Origin: UBA2031 sp037189985
GTDB taxonomy: Bacteria; Pseudomonadota; Gammaproteobacteria; Pseudomonadales; Moraxellaceae
DNA: 64,000 bases
Assembly: GCA_037189985.1 (NCBI GenBank)
Contig: JBBCJX010000008.1
Location: 1 to 64,000, forward strand
Direction of reading: 5' to 3'
Part shown: one piece after another, positions 24,291 through 32,700 of the stretch
Layout: every line of letters starts with the position of its first letter
How positions within the stretch are numbered: the first letter of the stretch is position 1
Translations under genes and position numbers: made by a program
Notes under the pieces: generated by a model
What the model was told of the DNA's origin: nothing
Seen by the model: the letters and a program-made list of their open reading frames with translations, nothing else
Database searches by the model: none

Positions 24291-25789
24291 CCGGAAGTAG
24301 CGTCTTTGTCCGAGGCAGGGGCAGTACGGGGGCTGATCCCCAGACGTTGCCGCAGTCGCCAGGCTTTGACAAAGAGGCACAGGGCCAGCCAGAAGCTGCC
24401 CAGGGCGATGGGAATGGCGATCATGCGTGGCCAGTGCCAACCGGCGATGGCAATTGCCAGCAGGGCCAGGCCCATGATCAGCATCACGGCAGCCTCTACC
24501 GGGCCAAGCACACGCTGCTGCTGGATGGCGGCTGCCACCGTATTGCCGAGGCGCATGGCTGTGGCCATGCCAGAGGTTTTGTCGCGCCCGCGTTGGCGTC
24601 GCCTTTTGCGCCGTTCCGTGGGCTGGACGGTTTTCCGGTTGCTCAGCACGATCTCGGTTGCCTTGCCCAAGTCCTCCAGATACATGGCCTCCATTTCCTC
24701 TGCAAATGCCTCGTCCTCAATGGCGATATCCAGTTCGTAATTGCTGATCCAACTGGCGAGGTTGAGGTTGCTTGAGCCCACGCGTGCCCAGCGGCCGTCG
24801 GCTACGGCTGTCTTGGCATGAATCATGGAGCCGTTCCATTCATAAACCCTGACGCCGGCTTCAAGCAGTGGGCGGTAGCCGGCGCGGGAAAAGGGAGATA
24901 ACGCGGGGATGTCAGTGGCGCCTGGTACCAGCAGGCGCACATCCACGCCATCCTGTGCAGCAGCACACAGGGCCTGGGTGTAAGAGGGCGTACCGACAAA
25001 ATAGGCGTCGGTGAGCCACAGGCTTTCCTGCGCCATGGCTGCAATCAGCTGGTCTAGGCGATAAAGGCCGCTGGTATAGGGGCTACTTGCGATTACGCGC
25101 AGCATCACGCTGCCTTGGGTATCCATCGGTTCCGCGAGTGACAGCTCTTCGGGTGGCAGCGCTTCACCGCACTGGGCCCATGTTTGTGCAAAAGCGGCAA
25201 CAATGTCGGCTACGGCAGGGCCTTGTATGGAGATTCCGGTGTCACGCCAGGGGGCGATATTGCGTGCGGGGTTGCCTGCCCAGCGCTGGCTGACACAGAG
25301 TCCGGTGACAAAGCCGGTATGGCCATCGACAGTCAAGGATTTGCGATGGTCACGTGTGAGCCAGCCGAAAGGGCGATCAAGCCGTACCGGGTTGAAGGCA
25401 CGTACTTCACCACCGGCTTTCAGCAGCGGCTGGAACAGGCGGCGTGAGGCCGGAAAGAAGCTTCCCATCCAGTCATGCAGAAGACGCACCCGGACACCTG
25501 CACGGGCCCGTTCTGCCAGCGCAGCAATGAACTCGCGGCCTATGTTGTCATCCTGGATGATGTAGTTTTCGAAGTGGATATGGTGCCGGGCTTGCCGGAT
25601 GGCGGTCAGCCAGGCCGGATAGTTCTCGGCGGCATCGCGCAGCAGTTGCAGGCGGTTGCCGGCAATAAGGGGAGCGCCTGCTGCCCGCGAAAATGCCTGC
25701 TCTGCCAGCAGGCGTTCCGGATGGCGGCGGCGTGAGAGCCTGGCAACAGCGCTGCCGGAGGTATCATGCGTCCTTGTCTGTGAACTCAT
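24287..25789 (-). CDS. Phospholipase D/cardiolipin synthase-like protein with C-terminal TM helices
   Basis: The 500-residue protein has two HKD motifs, HRKSLTVDG in the N-terminal half and HAKTAVADG…GSSNLN in the C-terminal half, defining the PLD superfamily. Context residues resemble bacterial cardiolipin synthase ClsB/ClsC types. The two helices near residues 425–470 are at the C-terminus, the reverse of classical ClsA. A basic segment (RRKRRRQR) precedes them. The start at 25789 is chosen so as not to overlap the divergent gene; an in-frame ATG at 25813 would overlap its start codon. No clear ribosome binding site is visible. It probably makes or remodels anionic phospholipid at the inner membrane. 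Confidence 0.82.
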   Translation of the reverse strand: MSSQTRTHDTSGSAVARLSRRRHPERLLAEQAFSRAAGAPLIAGNRLQLLRDAAENYPAWLTAIRQARHHIHFENYIIQDDNIGREFIAALAERARAGVRVRLLHDWMGSFFPASRRLFQPLLKAGGEVRAFNPVRLDRPFGWLTRDHRKSLTVDGHTGFVTGLCVSQRWAGNPARNIAPWRDTGISIQGPAVADIVAAFAQTWAQCGEALPPEELSLAEPMDTQGSVMLRVIASSPYTSGLYRLDQLIAAMAQESLWLTDAYFVGTPSYTQALCAAAQDGVDVRLLVPGATDIPALSPFSRAGYRPLLEAGVRVYEWNGSMIHAKTAVADGRWARVGSSNLNLASWISNYELDIAIEDEAFAEEMEAMYLEDLGKATEIVLSNRKTVQPTERRKRRRQRGRDKTSGMATAMRLGNTVAAAIQQQRVLGPVEAAVMLIMGLALLAIAIAGWHWPRMIAIPIALGSFWLALCLFVKAWRLRQRLGISPRTAPASDKDATSG

Positions 25790-25811
25790 GCTGCTGATGC
25801 TAACCGTGACC

Positions 25812-26225
25812 ATGGCTGATGAACATCATTGTGGTGCTGACAGGCTTTTTGTCTATGGCAGTTTGCGCCGCCATGGCGGTCATGCCATGAGCCGGTGGCT
25901 GTCGAGACATGCCGAATGGCAGGGAGAAGCCGCTGTCACTGGCTGCCTGTTCCGGGTGGACTGGTATCCGGGTCTGGTCGCGGGGCAGGGGCTGGTCAAA
26001 GGAGATGTTTACCGTTTGCCGACGCCTGCCATGCTGGACAGGCTTGATGCTTTCGAGGCGATCAATGGCAGGCCTGACGATGAATACGAGCGCCGTCTTT
26101 CAGATGTACAGATGAGCGCAGGCGGCACTCTAAAGGTTTGGGTCTACTGGTACCGTCAATCGACAGAGAGGCTCAAACGGGTGGAAGGCGGAGACTGGTT
26201 GGTGGCAGAAATAAAAAAGCCGTGA
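25812..26225 (+). CDS. Gamma-glutamylcyclotransferase (AIG2/YtfP-like)
   Basis: The 137-residue protein has the GGCT-fold signature FVYGSLRR near residue 12 and the later RLDAFE segment, whose glutamate is the usual catalytic acid. Members release 5-oxoproline from gamma-glutamyl compounds, but many bacterial homologues are uncharacterised. The start at 25812 gives a family-like N-terminus; another ATG at 25788 is possible. Start codons of this gene and the divergent PLD-type gene are at most 22 bp apart, so their promoters must lie inside each other's coding regions. A terminator overlaps the stop codon. Confidence 0.78.
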   Translation: MADEHHCGADRLFVYGSLRRHGGHAMSRWLSRHAEWQGEAAVTGCLFRVDWYPGLVAGQGLVKGDVYRLPTPAMLDRLDAFEAINGRPDDEYERRLSDVQMSAGGTLKVWVYWYRQSTERLKRVEGGDWLVAEIKKP

Positions 26226-26241
26226 GCAACTCACGGCTTTT
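26213..26241. terminator. Bidirectional terminator between GGCT and prc genes
   Basis: GCCGTGAG and CTCACGGC are separated by three bases and flanked by A6 and T4. The hairpin includes the GGCT stop codon and lies 16 bp from the convergent protease stop. Confidence 0.9.
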
Positions 26242-26256
26242 CCGGGTAATGGCGTT

Positions 26257-28359
26257 TTAGCGCTTGCTGACCTGTGGCCCCATGCTGTCGACAAGTATCC
26301 GTGCTGCCTCCATGGCAAAGGCGGAGTCTTCCGGTTTTTCCTTGTTGGGGTCAGGTGCTTCTTCGGCCTCGGCTTCTGCTTTTTCTTCGGCTTCGGCCCA
26401 GTTCTTCAGCGGGGTTTCGCCTTTGGCGGCCCGACGGCGGTTTTCCATGGCGAGGCGCCGCTCATCCAGCCCTTTCTTTTCCTGCCGGCGTTTTTCCTCG
26501 TTCAGTGAAATCGTTTTTTGCTGTTTCAGCTCACGGGCGAGGGCGATGGTCTCATTCATGTAGCGGAAATCAGGATCGCTGGCCTGACGAGTATCGGAAG
26601 ACTTGCGCAGTTCTGGCAGGCGTTTGCTGAAATCCTGATAGGGAAAATAGCGTGCCGAAGGGATGGTATCCCAAGGCATGGCATTGGGCAGCGCAGACTC
26701 TCCGATTTCTGATTCATCGAAAATGTTGGGGAAGAGGATGTCGGCGCTGACACCACGGTGCTGTGTGCTGGCGCCGGAAATGCGGTAGAACTTGGCTTCG
26801 GTGAGCTTGAGCTGGCCGTATTCCAGATCACGCAGGGATTGCACGGTTCCTTTGCCGAAAGTGGTGGAGCCCACCACGATGCCCCGGCCGTAGTCCTGGA
26901 TGGCGCCGGCCACAATCTCGGCTGCCGATGCGGAGAGGCGGTTCACCATTACCACAAGCGGGCCTGCATAGATCACGGAAGGATCAGGATCACCCAGCAC
27001 TTCCACTTTGCCGTTGGCATTTTTTACCTGCACGGTGGGGCCCGTGCCGATGAAAAGGCCGACCAGGGCATTGGCTTCGGAGAGCGATCCACCGCCGTTG
27101 TTGCGCAGGTCCAGCACAAGGCCGCTGATTTTCTCGGTCTTGAGTTCGTTGATGAGTTTCTTCACATCCCGCGTGGTGCTGCGGTAGTTGGGGTCACCTG
27201 CCTGCATGCCCTGGAAGTCGGCATAGAAGGCCGGCAGCTTGATGACGCCGATACGCAGGTTTTCTTCACCGCGCTTGATATTGAGCACTTTTTTCTGGGC
27301 GGCCTGGTCTTCCAGTTTTACGGTATTGCGCACGATGCTGATGACGCGGGTCTGTGTTTCATCCACGGATGTGGCCGGAATCACCTGCAGACGGACCGTT
27401 GTGCCCTTGGGCCCGCGAATAAGGTCCACCACTTCGTCGATACGCCAGCCGATCACGTCCACAAAGTCCTGCTGGGCCTGGGCAACTGCCACGATGCGGT
27501 CGCCAGTCTTGAGCTGTCCGGCCTTGTCGGCGGGGCCGGCGGGCACCAGGCGCACGACCTTGGTGTAATCGTCCGAGCTTTGCAGGACGGCACCTATGCC
27601 TTCCAGAGACAGGCTCATGTTGATGTTGAAGTTTTCCTCCGTCCGCGGGGAGAAGTATTCCGTGTGTGGATCGTAGGTCTCCGTGAAGGAATTCATGAAG
27701 ACCTGGAAGGGGTCGTCGCCACGGGTGCGGTAGATGTTGTTGAGCTGGCTCTTGTAGCGCTTGCTCAAGGTCTTCTGAATGTCTTCATTGCTCTTGCCGG
27801 CCAGTCGCAGGCTGAGAGCCGCGGCCTTGAGGCGCTTGCGCCAGAGGTCGTCCAACTCGGCACGGGTGGTCAGCCAAGGAGACTTCTCACGGTCGACCTC
27901 CAGGGTTTCGTCCTTGCTGAAGTCCAGCTTGTCTATGCCTTTGCCGATTTCGGCAATCACGAAGGTGAAGCGTTCGGTGGCACGCTGCTGGTAGCGGTTG
28001 TAGATCTGGAAGGCGGCACGCATGTTGCCCTTCTTGAGATCATTGCCGAAGGTCTTGCGCGAGGCTTCGAAGCCCTGGATGTCACTGGCCAGGAAATAGG
28101 CACGCTGCCCGTCCAGGTCCTTGAAGTAGCGGTCGAAGACCAGTGAGGAAAGGTTGGCATCCAGTGTGCGGTGCTCGTAGTGCATGGCATCCAGCATGTC
28201 GACCACGCTGCTGGCCGTACGCGACTGCACCTTGGTGGGGGACAGCTCGGTATAGGTGGTGGGAGCGGTTGCCTGTTTGGCAAAGACTCCGGAAAAGACC
28301 ACCAAACTACTGGCGGCAACGGCGGCAAGAACGTGTTTGCGGGAAAACAGAACAGACAT
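26257..28359 (-). CDS. prc: Carboxy-terminal processing (tail-specific) protease
   Basis: The 700-residue periplasmic serine protease degrades or trims proteins from their C-terminus. It has an N-terminal signal sequence (1–27, ending VFAKQA) and a helical N-terminal domain. A PDZ domain follows, with LSLEGIGAVLQ and RLVPAGPADKAGQLKTGDRI. The S41 peptidase domain has the catalytic serine in NRLSASAAEI and the lysine in FGKGTVQSL. A helical, charged C-terminal DUF3340-like region includes long KE/KA tracts. The ATG at 28359 fits the signal peptide; an in-frame TTG at 28386 does not. A consensus extended -10 lies about 45 bp upstream. Confidence 0.93.
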   Translation of the reverse strand: MSVLFSRKHVLAAVAASSLVVFSGVFAKQATAPTTYTELSPTKVQSRTASSVVDMLDAMHYEHRTLDANLSSLVFDRYFKDLDGQRAYFLASDIQGFEASRKTFGNDLKKGNMRAAFQIYNRYQQRATERFTFVIAEIGKGIDKLDFSKDETLEVDREKSPWLTTRAELDDLWRKRLKAAALSLRLAGKSNEDIQKTLSKRYKSQLNNIYRTRGDDPFQVFMNSFTETYDPHTEYFSPRTEENFNINMSLSLEGIGAVLQSSDDYTKVVRLVPAGPADKAGQLKTGDRIVAVAQAQQDFVDVIGWRIDEVVDLIRGPKGTTVRLQVIPATSVDETQTRVISIVRNTVKLEDQAAQKKVLNIKRGEENLRIGVIKLPAFYADFQGMQAGDPNYRSTTRDVKKLINELKTEKISGLVLDLRNNGGGSLSEANALVGLFIGTGPTVQVKNANGKVEVLGDPDPSVIYAGPLVVMVNRLSASAAEIVAGAIQDYGRGIVVGSTTFGKGTVQSLRDLEYGQLKLTEAKFYRISGASTQHRGVSADILFPNIFDESEIGESALPNAMPWDTIPSARYFPYQDFSKRLPELRKSSDTRQASDPDFRYMNETIALARELKQQKTISLNEEKRRQEKKGLDERRLAMENRRRAAKGETPLKNWAEAEEKAEAEAEEAPDPNKEKPEDSAFAMEAARILVDSMGPQVSKR

Positions 28360-28404
28360 GCAGGAAACCGTCACTGGAGCCGGCAAAAGGCCGGTTGCGA
28401 CGGC

Positions 28405-28413
28405 ATTATAGCA
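28405..28413 (-). promoter_or_regulatory. Extended -10 promoter of prc
   Basis: On the minus strand TGCTATAAT is a perfect -10 with the TGn extension. It lies 46 bp upstream of the prc start codon. No good -35 is seen, as is usual for extended -10 promoters. Confidence 0.65.
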
Positions 28414-28542
28414 ATGCCATCTAAGTCCTTGACAGCACGCTTCTTTGTGTTTTGAGGTTTTTCTTGTTGTACAAGTCTGCCTGCATTTTGTCCTACAGGA
28501 TTTGAATTTTCAGCGGGTGCTGCTCTTGGCCATGCCGGCAAC

Positions 28543-28558
28543 TGTGATATATATCACC
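28543..28558. promoter_or_regulatory. CRP/Vfr-like operator upstream of the MpaB-type gene
   Basis: TGTGA-TATATA-TCACC keeps the TGTGA-N6-TCAC core of CRP/Vfr sites and contains a perfect 14-bp palindrome (28544–28557). It is 87 bp upstream of the oxygenase-like gene. A second, unrelated hairpin CACGAC-AGGA-GTCGTG follows at 28576–28591. Confidence 0.55.
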
Positions 28559-28644
28559 TTACATGACGTACTGGTCACGACAGGAGTCGTGGTGGCTTGA
28601 GCCTCCCCGGACCACCCCATAACTCCAACAATAAAGGTATGCGC

Positions 28645-29787
28645 ATGGCCCGCCCCGAAGAGCTTCTCCGTATTGCACAAGGTCCCCAGACGCCGCAGGA
28701 GCGTATCTGGTGGAGCAAGTATTCCCACGAAAAGCTTGATGCGTGGCGTCATGTCTGTGACGAGCCGGCAGATGCTTGTGCCCGTGCCATTGCCAGGCAG
28801 CGCCCCTCCGGGCTGCTTGAAGAGGTCGAGCGTCGTGCCCGGACCGAGGGTGGTGTTTTCCAGGAGTTTCTGGATCAGGCCCACACGGTGCCTGACTGGG
28901 TGGACTTCGACGCCATGGAGGCTGGCCGGCGTGTGCTGGTCCGCCATGCGCCGTTGCAGGGCATGGTCCTGCTGTGCAGCTCTCTGGTAGAGGGCTATGC
29001 CTTCCACAAGCCCAGCCAGGTACTGGTACAGACCGGTCGCCTGCAGAAGGACGTGACACGTCGCATCTTCGAGACAGGCCAGTTCCTGCACAACATGGTT
29101 GGCCCCAAGGGCTTGCGGCCTGGCGGGGTCGGGCATCGCACCATCATGGAGGTCCGCCTGCTGCATGCCGCTGTCCGCCACTTCCTGGACACCACTGGCC
29201 GTTATCCGGCCGAGCAGTTCCAGCGCCCCATCAACCAGGAAGACATGGCAGGCACCATTCTGGAGTTCGACTTCATGGTGGTACGTGGCATGCGCCTGTT
29301 TGGTGTGGAGTTCACGCGGGAAGAGCGGGCCTCCATCCACTATTTCTGGCGCTATGCCGGCCACTTGCTGGGAGTGAAGGAGGAGTTGCTCACGGAAACG
29401 CCGGAGGAGCAGGGCATTCTGGCGTTGCAGCTGCATACCCACGGTTATAGCCCGACGCCGGAAGGTGCGCAGCTTGCCCGGGCGCTCCTGCGTGACATGT
29501 CGAACAAGCCGCCCTTCATGCTTTCGGAGAAAGTGCTGCATACGGTAAGCCGCTACCTGATTGGTGATGATCTGGCTGACCAGTTCGGCATCAAGGCCTA
29601 CATGCCAGTCGAGGTAGCACTGCATATGGCTAGGGGAGCGTTGCGTGTGGGTAATCTCGGCATGCGTCTCATGCCTGATTTCGGGCGCCGGCAGATCGAA
29701 CGCATGGCACACGAGTTCGGCCGCCAGACCTTGCGTCGCGGGCTGGGGCCCAATCCCGCCAACTGGGGATTCAGCAGCATGGCGTGA
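28645..29787 (+). CDS. MpaB-type oxygenase family protein (DUF2236)
   Basis: The 380-residue protein matches the ER-bound oxygenase MpaB / latex-clearing protein (Lcp) domain family, whose characterised members are heme b oxygenases. Family features include a central EDMAGTILEFDFMVVRG segment and a following IHYFWRYAGHLLGV, where conserved Arg and His residues sit near the heme in Lcp. The substrate is unknown. The ATG at 28645 is preferred because AAAGG is seven bases upstream; the ATG at 28639 would be too close. A CRP-like palindrome precedes the gene and a strong terminator follows. Confidence 0.78.
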   Translation: MARPEELLRIAQGPQTPQERIWWSKYSHEKLDAWRHVCDEPADACARAIARQRPSGLLEEVERRARTEGGVFQEFLDQAHTVPDWVDFDAMEAGRRVLVRHAPLQGMVLLCSSLVEGYAFHKPSQVLVQTGRLQKDVTRRIFETGQFLHNMVGPKGLRPGGVGHRTIMEVRLLHAAVRHFLDTTGRYPAEQFQRPINQEDMAGTILEFDFMVVRGMRLFGVEFTREERASIHYFWRYAGHLLGVKEELLTETPEEQGILALQLHTHGYSPTPEGAQLARALLRDMSNKPPFMLSEKVLHTVSRYLIGDDLADQFGIKAYMPVEVALHMARGALRVGNLGMRLMPDFGRRQIERMAHEFGRQTLRRGLGPNPANWGFSSMA

Positions 29788-29805
29788 GCAGGAAAACCTG
29801 TCCTG

Positions 29806-29831
29806 AAAAGCCCGGCATGCCGGGCTTTTTT
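29806..29831 (+). terminator. Terminator of the MpaB-type gene
   Basis: The 16-base palindrome GCCCGGCATGCCGGGC is followed by T6, 20 bp after the stop codon. Confidence 0.88.
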
Positions 29832-29858
29832 GTCGCCGCGATAATGCACGTTTCCTTT

Positions 29859-29887
29859 TTGACTTCCCTTGGCAAAGCGTGTTTATT
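29859..29887 (+). promoter_or_regulatory. Candidate promoter of nagZ
   Basis: TTGACT and TTTATT are spaced by 17 bp, about 120 bp upstream of nagZ and just after the preceding terminator. The -10 matches four of six consensus bases. Confidence 0.35.
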
Positions 29888-30009
29888 GGCGCCGCTTCGG
29901 CTCGTTTCATCCTTGACTGGCAGCCGGAGAGGCTTGGCCCTCTTTCTGGCCCGGCCCCTGAATTCACGCACGCTGGCGTTGTCTGCGCCCGCCACACAGG
30001 AACCCTTTC

Positions 30010-31023
30010 ATGACACTTGGCGCACTCATGCTGGACCTTGAGGGTCCCAGCCTGACAGAAGATGAAAAGCAGCTCATTGCCCGTCCGCACGTAGGGGGCA
30101 TCATCCTGTTTTCACGCAACTTCCAGAGTGTTGGGCAGGTAAGGGCGCTGGTGCAGGAAATCCGGGCCATCCGTCCTGAGCTCATCATTGCCGTGGATCA
30201 GGAGGGAGGACGGGTACAGCGTTTCCGCGAAGGGTTTGTAAAGTTGCCTCCCATGAAGGTGTTTGGCGATCTTCATGCTGTCAACCCGGACGAGGCTCGC
30301 CAGCGCAGCTACCAGTGCGGCTGGCTGATGGCCAGTGAAGTGCTGGCGGTGGGTGTGGATATCAGCTTTGCGCCCATTCTTGATGTGGACTGCGGTATTT
30401 CGCAGGTTATTGGCGATCGTGCCTTTCATTCGGATCCGCAGGTGGCCGTGAAGCTGCTGCGCGAGTTCATTCGAGGCATGCATGATGCCGGCATGGCGGC
30501 AACGGGCAAGCATTTCCCCGGACACGGCTCCGTCGCTGCAGATTCCCATGTGGCCTTGCCCGTTGACGATCGCTCTTGGGCAGAAATCGAAGCGCTCGAC
30601 CTGCAGCCGTTTGTCGCGCTTGCCCGAGAGTTGCAGGGCATCATGCCTGCACATGTCATCTATTCCCGTGTTGACTCACAGCCTGCCGGATTCTCGCCGT
30701 TCTGGCTGCAGGACATCCTGCGTGAGCGCCTCGGTTTTGACGGCGTGATTTTTTCTGATGACCTGAGCATGGAGGGAGCTGTTGCCACGGGGTCTTTCAG
30801 TGACCGGGCCAATGCAGCTCTGGATGCTGGTTGCGACATGGTTCTTGTGTGCAACCACCGGGTCGGTGCACTGGAGGTGCTTGAGGCGCTGGAGCGTCGC
30901 GGGCAGTTTCCCTTGCAGCAGCGCTTTGATGCATTGCGTGGTCGCTTCACCCTGGACTGGGAGGCGCTGCATGCCAATGCCAGCTGGACGCTGACGAAAG
31001 AGGCCATCGCCAGCATGGCCTGA
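30010..31023 (+). CDS. nagZ: Beta-N-acetylhexosaminidase
   Basis: The cytoplasmic glycosidase (GH3) removes GlcNAc from anhydro-muropeptides during peptidoglycan recycling. The 337-residue length is typical. Signatures present are VDQEGGRVQRF near residue 62, the catalytic KHFPGHG loop with the following DSH (about 166–178), and the nucleophile Asp in SDDLSMEGA. AGGAA lies just upstream of the start. The gene is monocistronic, between the MpaB-type terminator and its own. In Pseudomonas it lies near lexA; here lexA is 26 kb away. Confidence 0.94.
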   Translation: MTLGALMLDLEGPSLTEDEKQLIARPHVGGIILFSRNFQSVGQVRALVQEIRAIRPELIIAVDQEGGRVQRFREGFVKLPPMKVFGDLHAVNPDEARQRSYQCGWLMASEVLAVGVDISFAPILDVDCGISQVIGDRAFHSDPQVAVKLLREFIRGMHDAGMAATGKHFPGHGSVAADSHVALPVDDRSWAEIEALDLQPFVALARELQGIMPAHVIYSRVDSQPAGFSPFWLQDILRERLGFDGVIFSDDLSMEGAVATGSFSDRANAALDAGCDMVLVCNHRVGALEVLEALERRGQFPLQQRFDALRGRFTLDWEALHANASWTLTKEAIASMA

Positions 31024-31078
31024 GCCATTCGGGCTCAATGATCAGCCTGGCATCATGAAACAAGGCTGAAGGAAACAA

Positions 31079-31115
31079 GAAAGGCCCGAGGTTACTTAAA
31101 ACCCGGGCCTTTTTC
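31079..31115. terminator. Terminator between nagZ and flp
   Basis: AAGGCCCG and CGGGCCTT form the base of a long stem extended by GGTT/AACC, with T runs on both sides. It serves convergent nagZ and flp. A smaller repeat, TGAGCC-ATTCG-GGCTCA, overlaps the nagZ stop. Confidence 0.82.
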
Positions 31116-31147
31116 TTTCTTTGCGTACTCTGGTGTGAGTGGTGGAT

Positions 31148-31372
31148 TCAGCTGCCACCACCTCCACCTCCGCCGCCACCTGTTCCTGTGCCAGTACTGA
31201 GTGTGGTGGCAACGTTCTGGAACAGCCCGCGTATTGATATCCCGGCGCTTTGCACGGCAGCAACAATGGCTATTGCGATCAGTGCCGCTATCAGGGCGTA
31301 TTCAATGGCGGTTGCGCCATCTTCTTCCCTGACAAATGCAGTGACCCGGCTTTTGATCATGGCCATGTTCAT
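31148..31372 (-). CDS. flp: Flp-type pilin with polyglycine tail
   Basis: The 74-residue precursor is the major Flp pilin, assembled by the Tad machinery encoded next to it. The prepilin site is EEDG|ATAIEYAL, with cleavage after G19, Glu at +5 (E24) and the adjacent Tyr25, as in Flp pilins. A hydrophobic helix follows (about 26–45). The C-terminus is STGTGT followed by nine glycines and a final Ser, an unusual flexible tail. GGGAG precedes the start. The gene is divergent from the tad operon and has its own promoter-like sequence. Confidence 0.93.
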   Translation of the reverse strand: MNMAMIKSRVTAFVREEDGATAIEYALIAALIAIAIVAAVQSAGISIRGLFQNVATTLSTGTGTGGGGGGGGGS

Positions 31373-31450
31373 GGCAGTTCTCCCTCGTCTTGTAATGCTT
31401 CCCCTGGGTAAAGGCGGCGGCCGGCGATCAGTCCAGCTGTCACATGGATA

Positions 31451-31478
31451 ACTGTAGACGGCATTTTCAGCCCGTCAA
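31451..31478 (-). promoter_or_regulatory. Sigma-70-like promoter of flp
   Basis: On the minus strand TTGACG and TACAGT are spaced by 16 bp, about 80 bp upstream of the pilin start codon. No equally good promoter was seen for the divergent cpaB gene in the 334-bp gap. Confidence 0.45.
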
Positions 31479-31706
31479 AAAAGTACTTGAAATTTTCAGG
31501 AGAAAAGACCTTCTGCAAAACTGGCGCATATGAAAACCCTGATCTATAGCTTGAGTGGCTGATTGCAGGAGGCATCAACGCAGGCGAAATCATACCGCCT
31601 GTCCCGATAAAGCCACCGTTTGCATCAGCCCAAGAAAAATCAGCAGGGGACTCACGGCCGATCCGGCCAACAAGACCGGAATGTGCCGTTCACGACAGGG
31701 TTTGCC

Positions 31707-32615
31707 ATGAATAGCAGGCTGCTTGCCGCATTTGCCATCTTGCTGCTGCTGGGAGCAGCTGTTGCAGGATATCTCGGTTATCGCATGAGCACGGGTGATA
31801 ACACCGTCGTTGTGAAAAAACCTGACAAGGCATCCCCGGAAAGGGGTGATGGTCGTGTGGCAGTTGTGGTTGCCCGCCGCGATATAGCTGCTGGTGCTGC
31901 ACTGGTGGCTGAGGATGTCGATCTGGAATATCTCCGTCTGTCACCTCCTGCCAGCTATGCCGACGTCAATCTTGTTCTGGGCAGCAAGCCTTGGACAGAA
32001 ATCAAGGTGGGGTCGGTGGTTACCACGACCCATTTCCAGTCTGGTGGCCAACTGGCACGCCTTATCCGTCCTGACGAGCGAGCCGTGGCCATTGCCGTGG
32101 ACGATGTCATTGGTGGCGGGGGATTCGTCAGCCCTGGCGATTATGTGGATGTCCTGGTTTTCATTCGCGAAAACAAGGCAGGAGAAACACGCGAGACAGC
32201 GCAGGTTGTCCTACCAGCCTTACGGCTACTTAGTTATGGCAGCCGCATGAGCCGCAGCAATGGTGAGCCAGGGCAGGAGAAAAACAACAGCAATAATAAT
32301 GACGAGGGGAGATCCCCGCGAACAGCCGTGCTTGCCGTTCCAGAGAAATTCAGTACCCGCCTGATGCTTGCCAGCAATGCCGGTAACCTGAGGCTGGCCG
32401 TGCGGAGTGCTGATGCCGGTTTTCATGAGCGCTATCTCTCAGGGCAGTCTGCCGAGTCCATCGTGGGAGATGAAATGCGGCACCTGATTTCTTTGAGTGC
32501 TCTGACACCGGGAACCAAGGCACCTGCACTGCGTGCTGCCGTTAGAAATAACACAGACGCATCCGAAGCAGTGACGGTTTACCGTGGCAAGGAAATACAG
32601 CGAATCATGCAGTAA
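31707..32615 (+). CDS. cpaB: Flp pilus assembly protein CpaB/RcpC
   Basis: The 302-residue periplasmic protein has one N-terminal membrane helix (about 7–24). A SAF domain follows at about 50–115 (VVVARRDIAAGAALVAEDV), then the RcpC/CpaB domain. It is thought to act with the secretin in the cell wall. A low-complexity Asn/Asp stretch (KNNSNNNDEG) interrupts the middle. The start at 31707 has AGGG upstream; the open frame extends to 31620 without support. First gene of the forward tad operon. Confidence 0.9.
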   Translation: MNSRLLAAFAILLLLGAAVAGYLGYRMSTGDNTVVVKKPDKASPERGDGRVAVVVARRDIAAGAALVAEDVDLEYLRLSPPASYADVNLVLGSKPWTEIKVGSVVTTTHFQSGGQLARLIRPDERAVAIAVDDVIGGGGFVSPGDYVDVLVFIRENKAGETRETAQVVLPALRLLSYGSRMSRSNGEPGQEKNNSNNNDEGRSPRTAVLAVPEKFSTRLMLASNAGNLRLAVRSADAGFHERYLSGQSAESIVGDEMRHLISLSALTPGTKAPALRAAVRNNTDASEAVTVYRGKEIQRIMQ

Positions 32616-32700
32616 GGCAGCTGCAAAAGTGTGCTGAAAAGGCATGAGCGTCATTACGTAGAAAAAGAGAAAAGCTGCACTCAGGGGAAGGAGAGACCTA

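Noticed and set aside
26758..28146. 462-codon frame opposite prc
   Set aside because: It is antisense to a complete protease gene with clear motifs; composition mirrors that gene.
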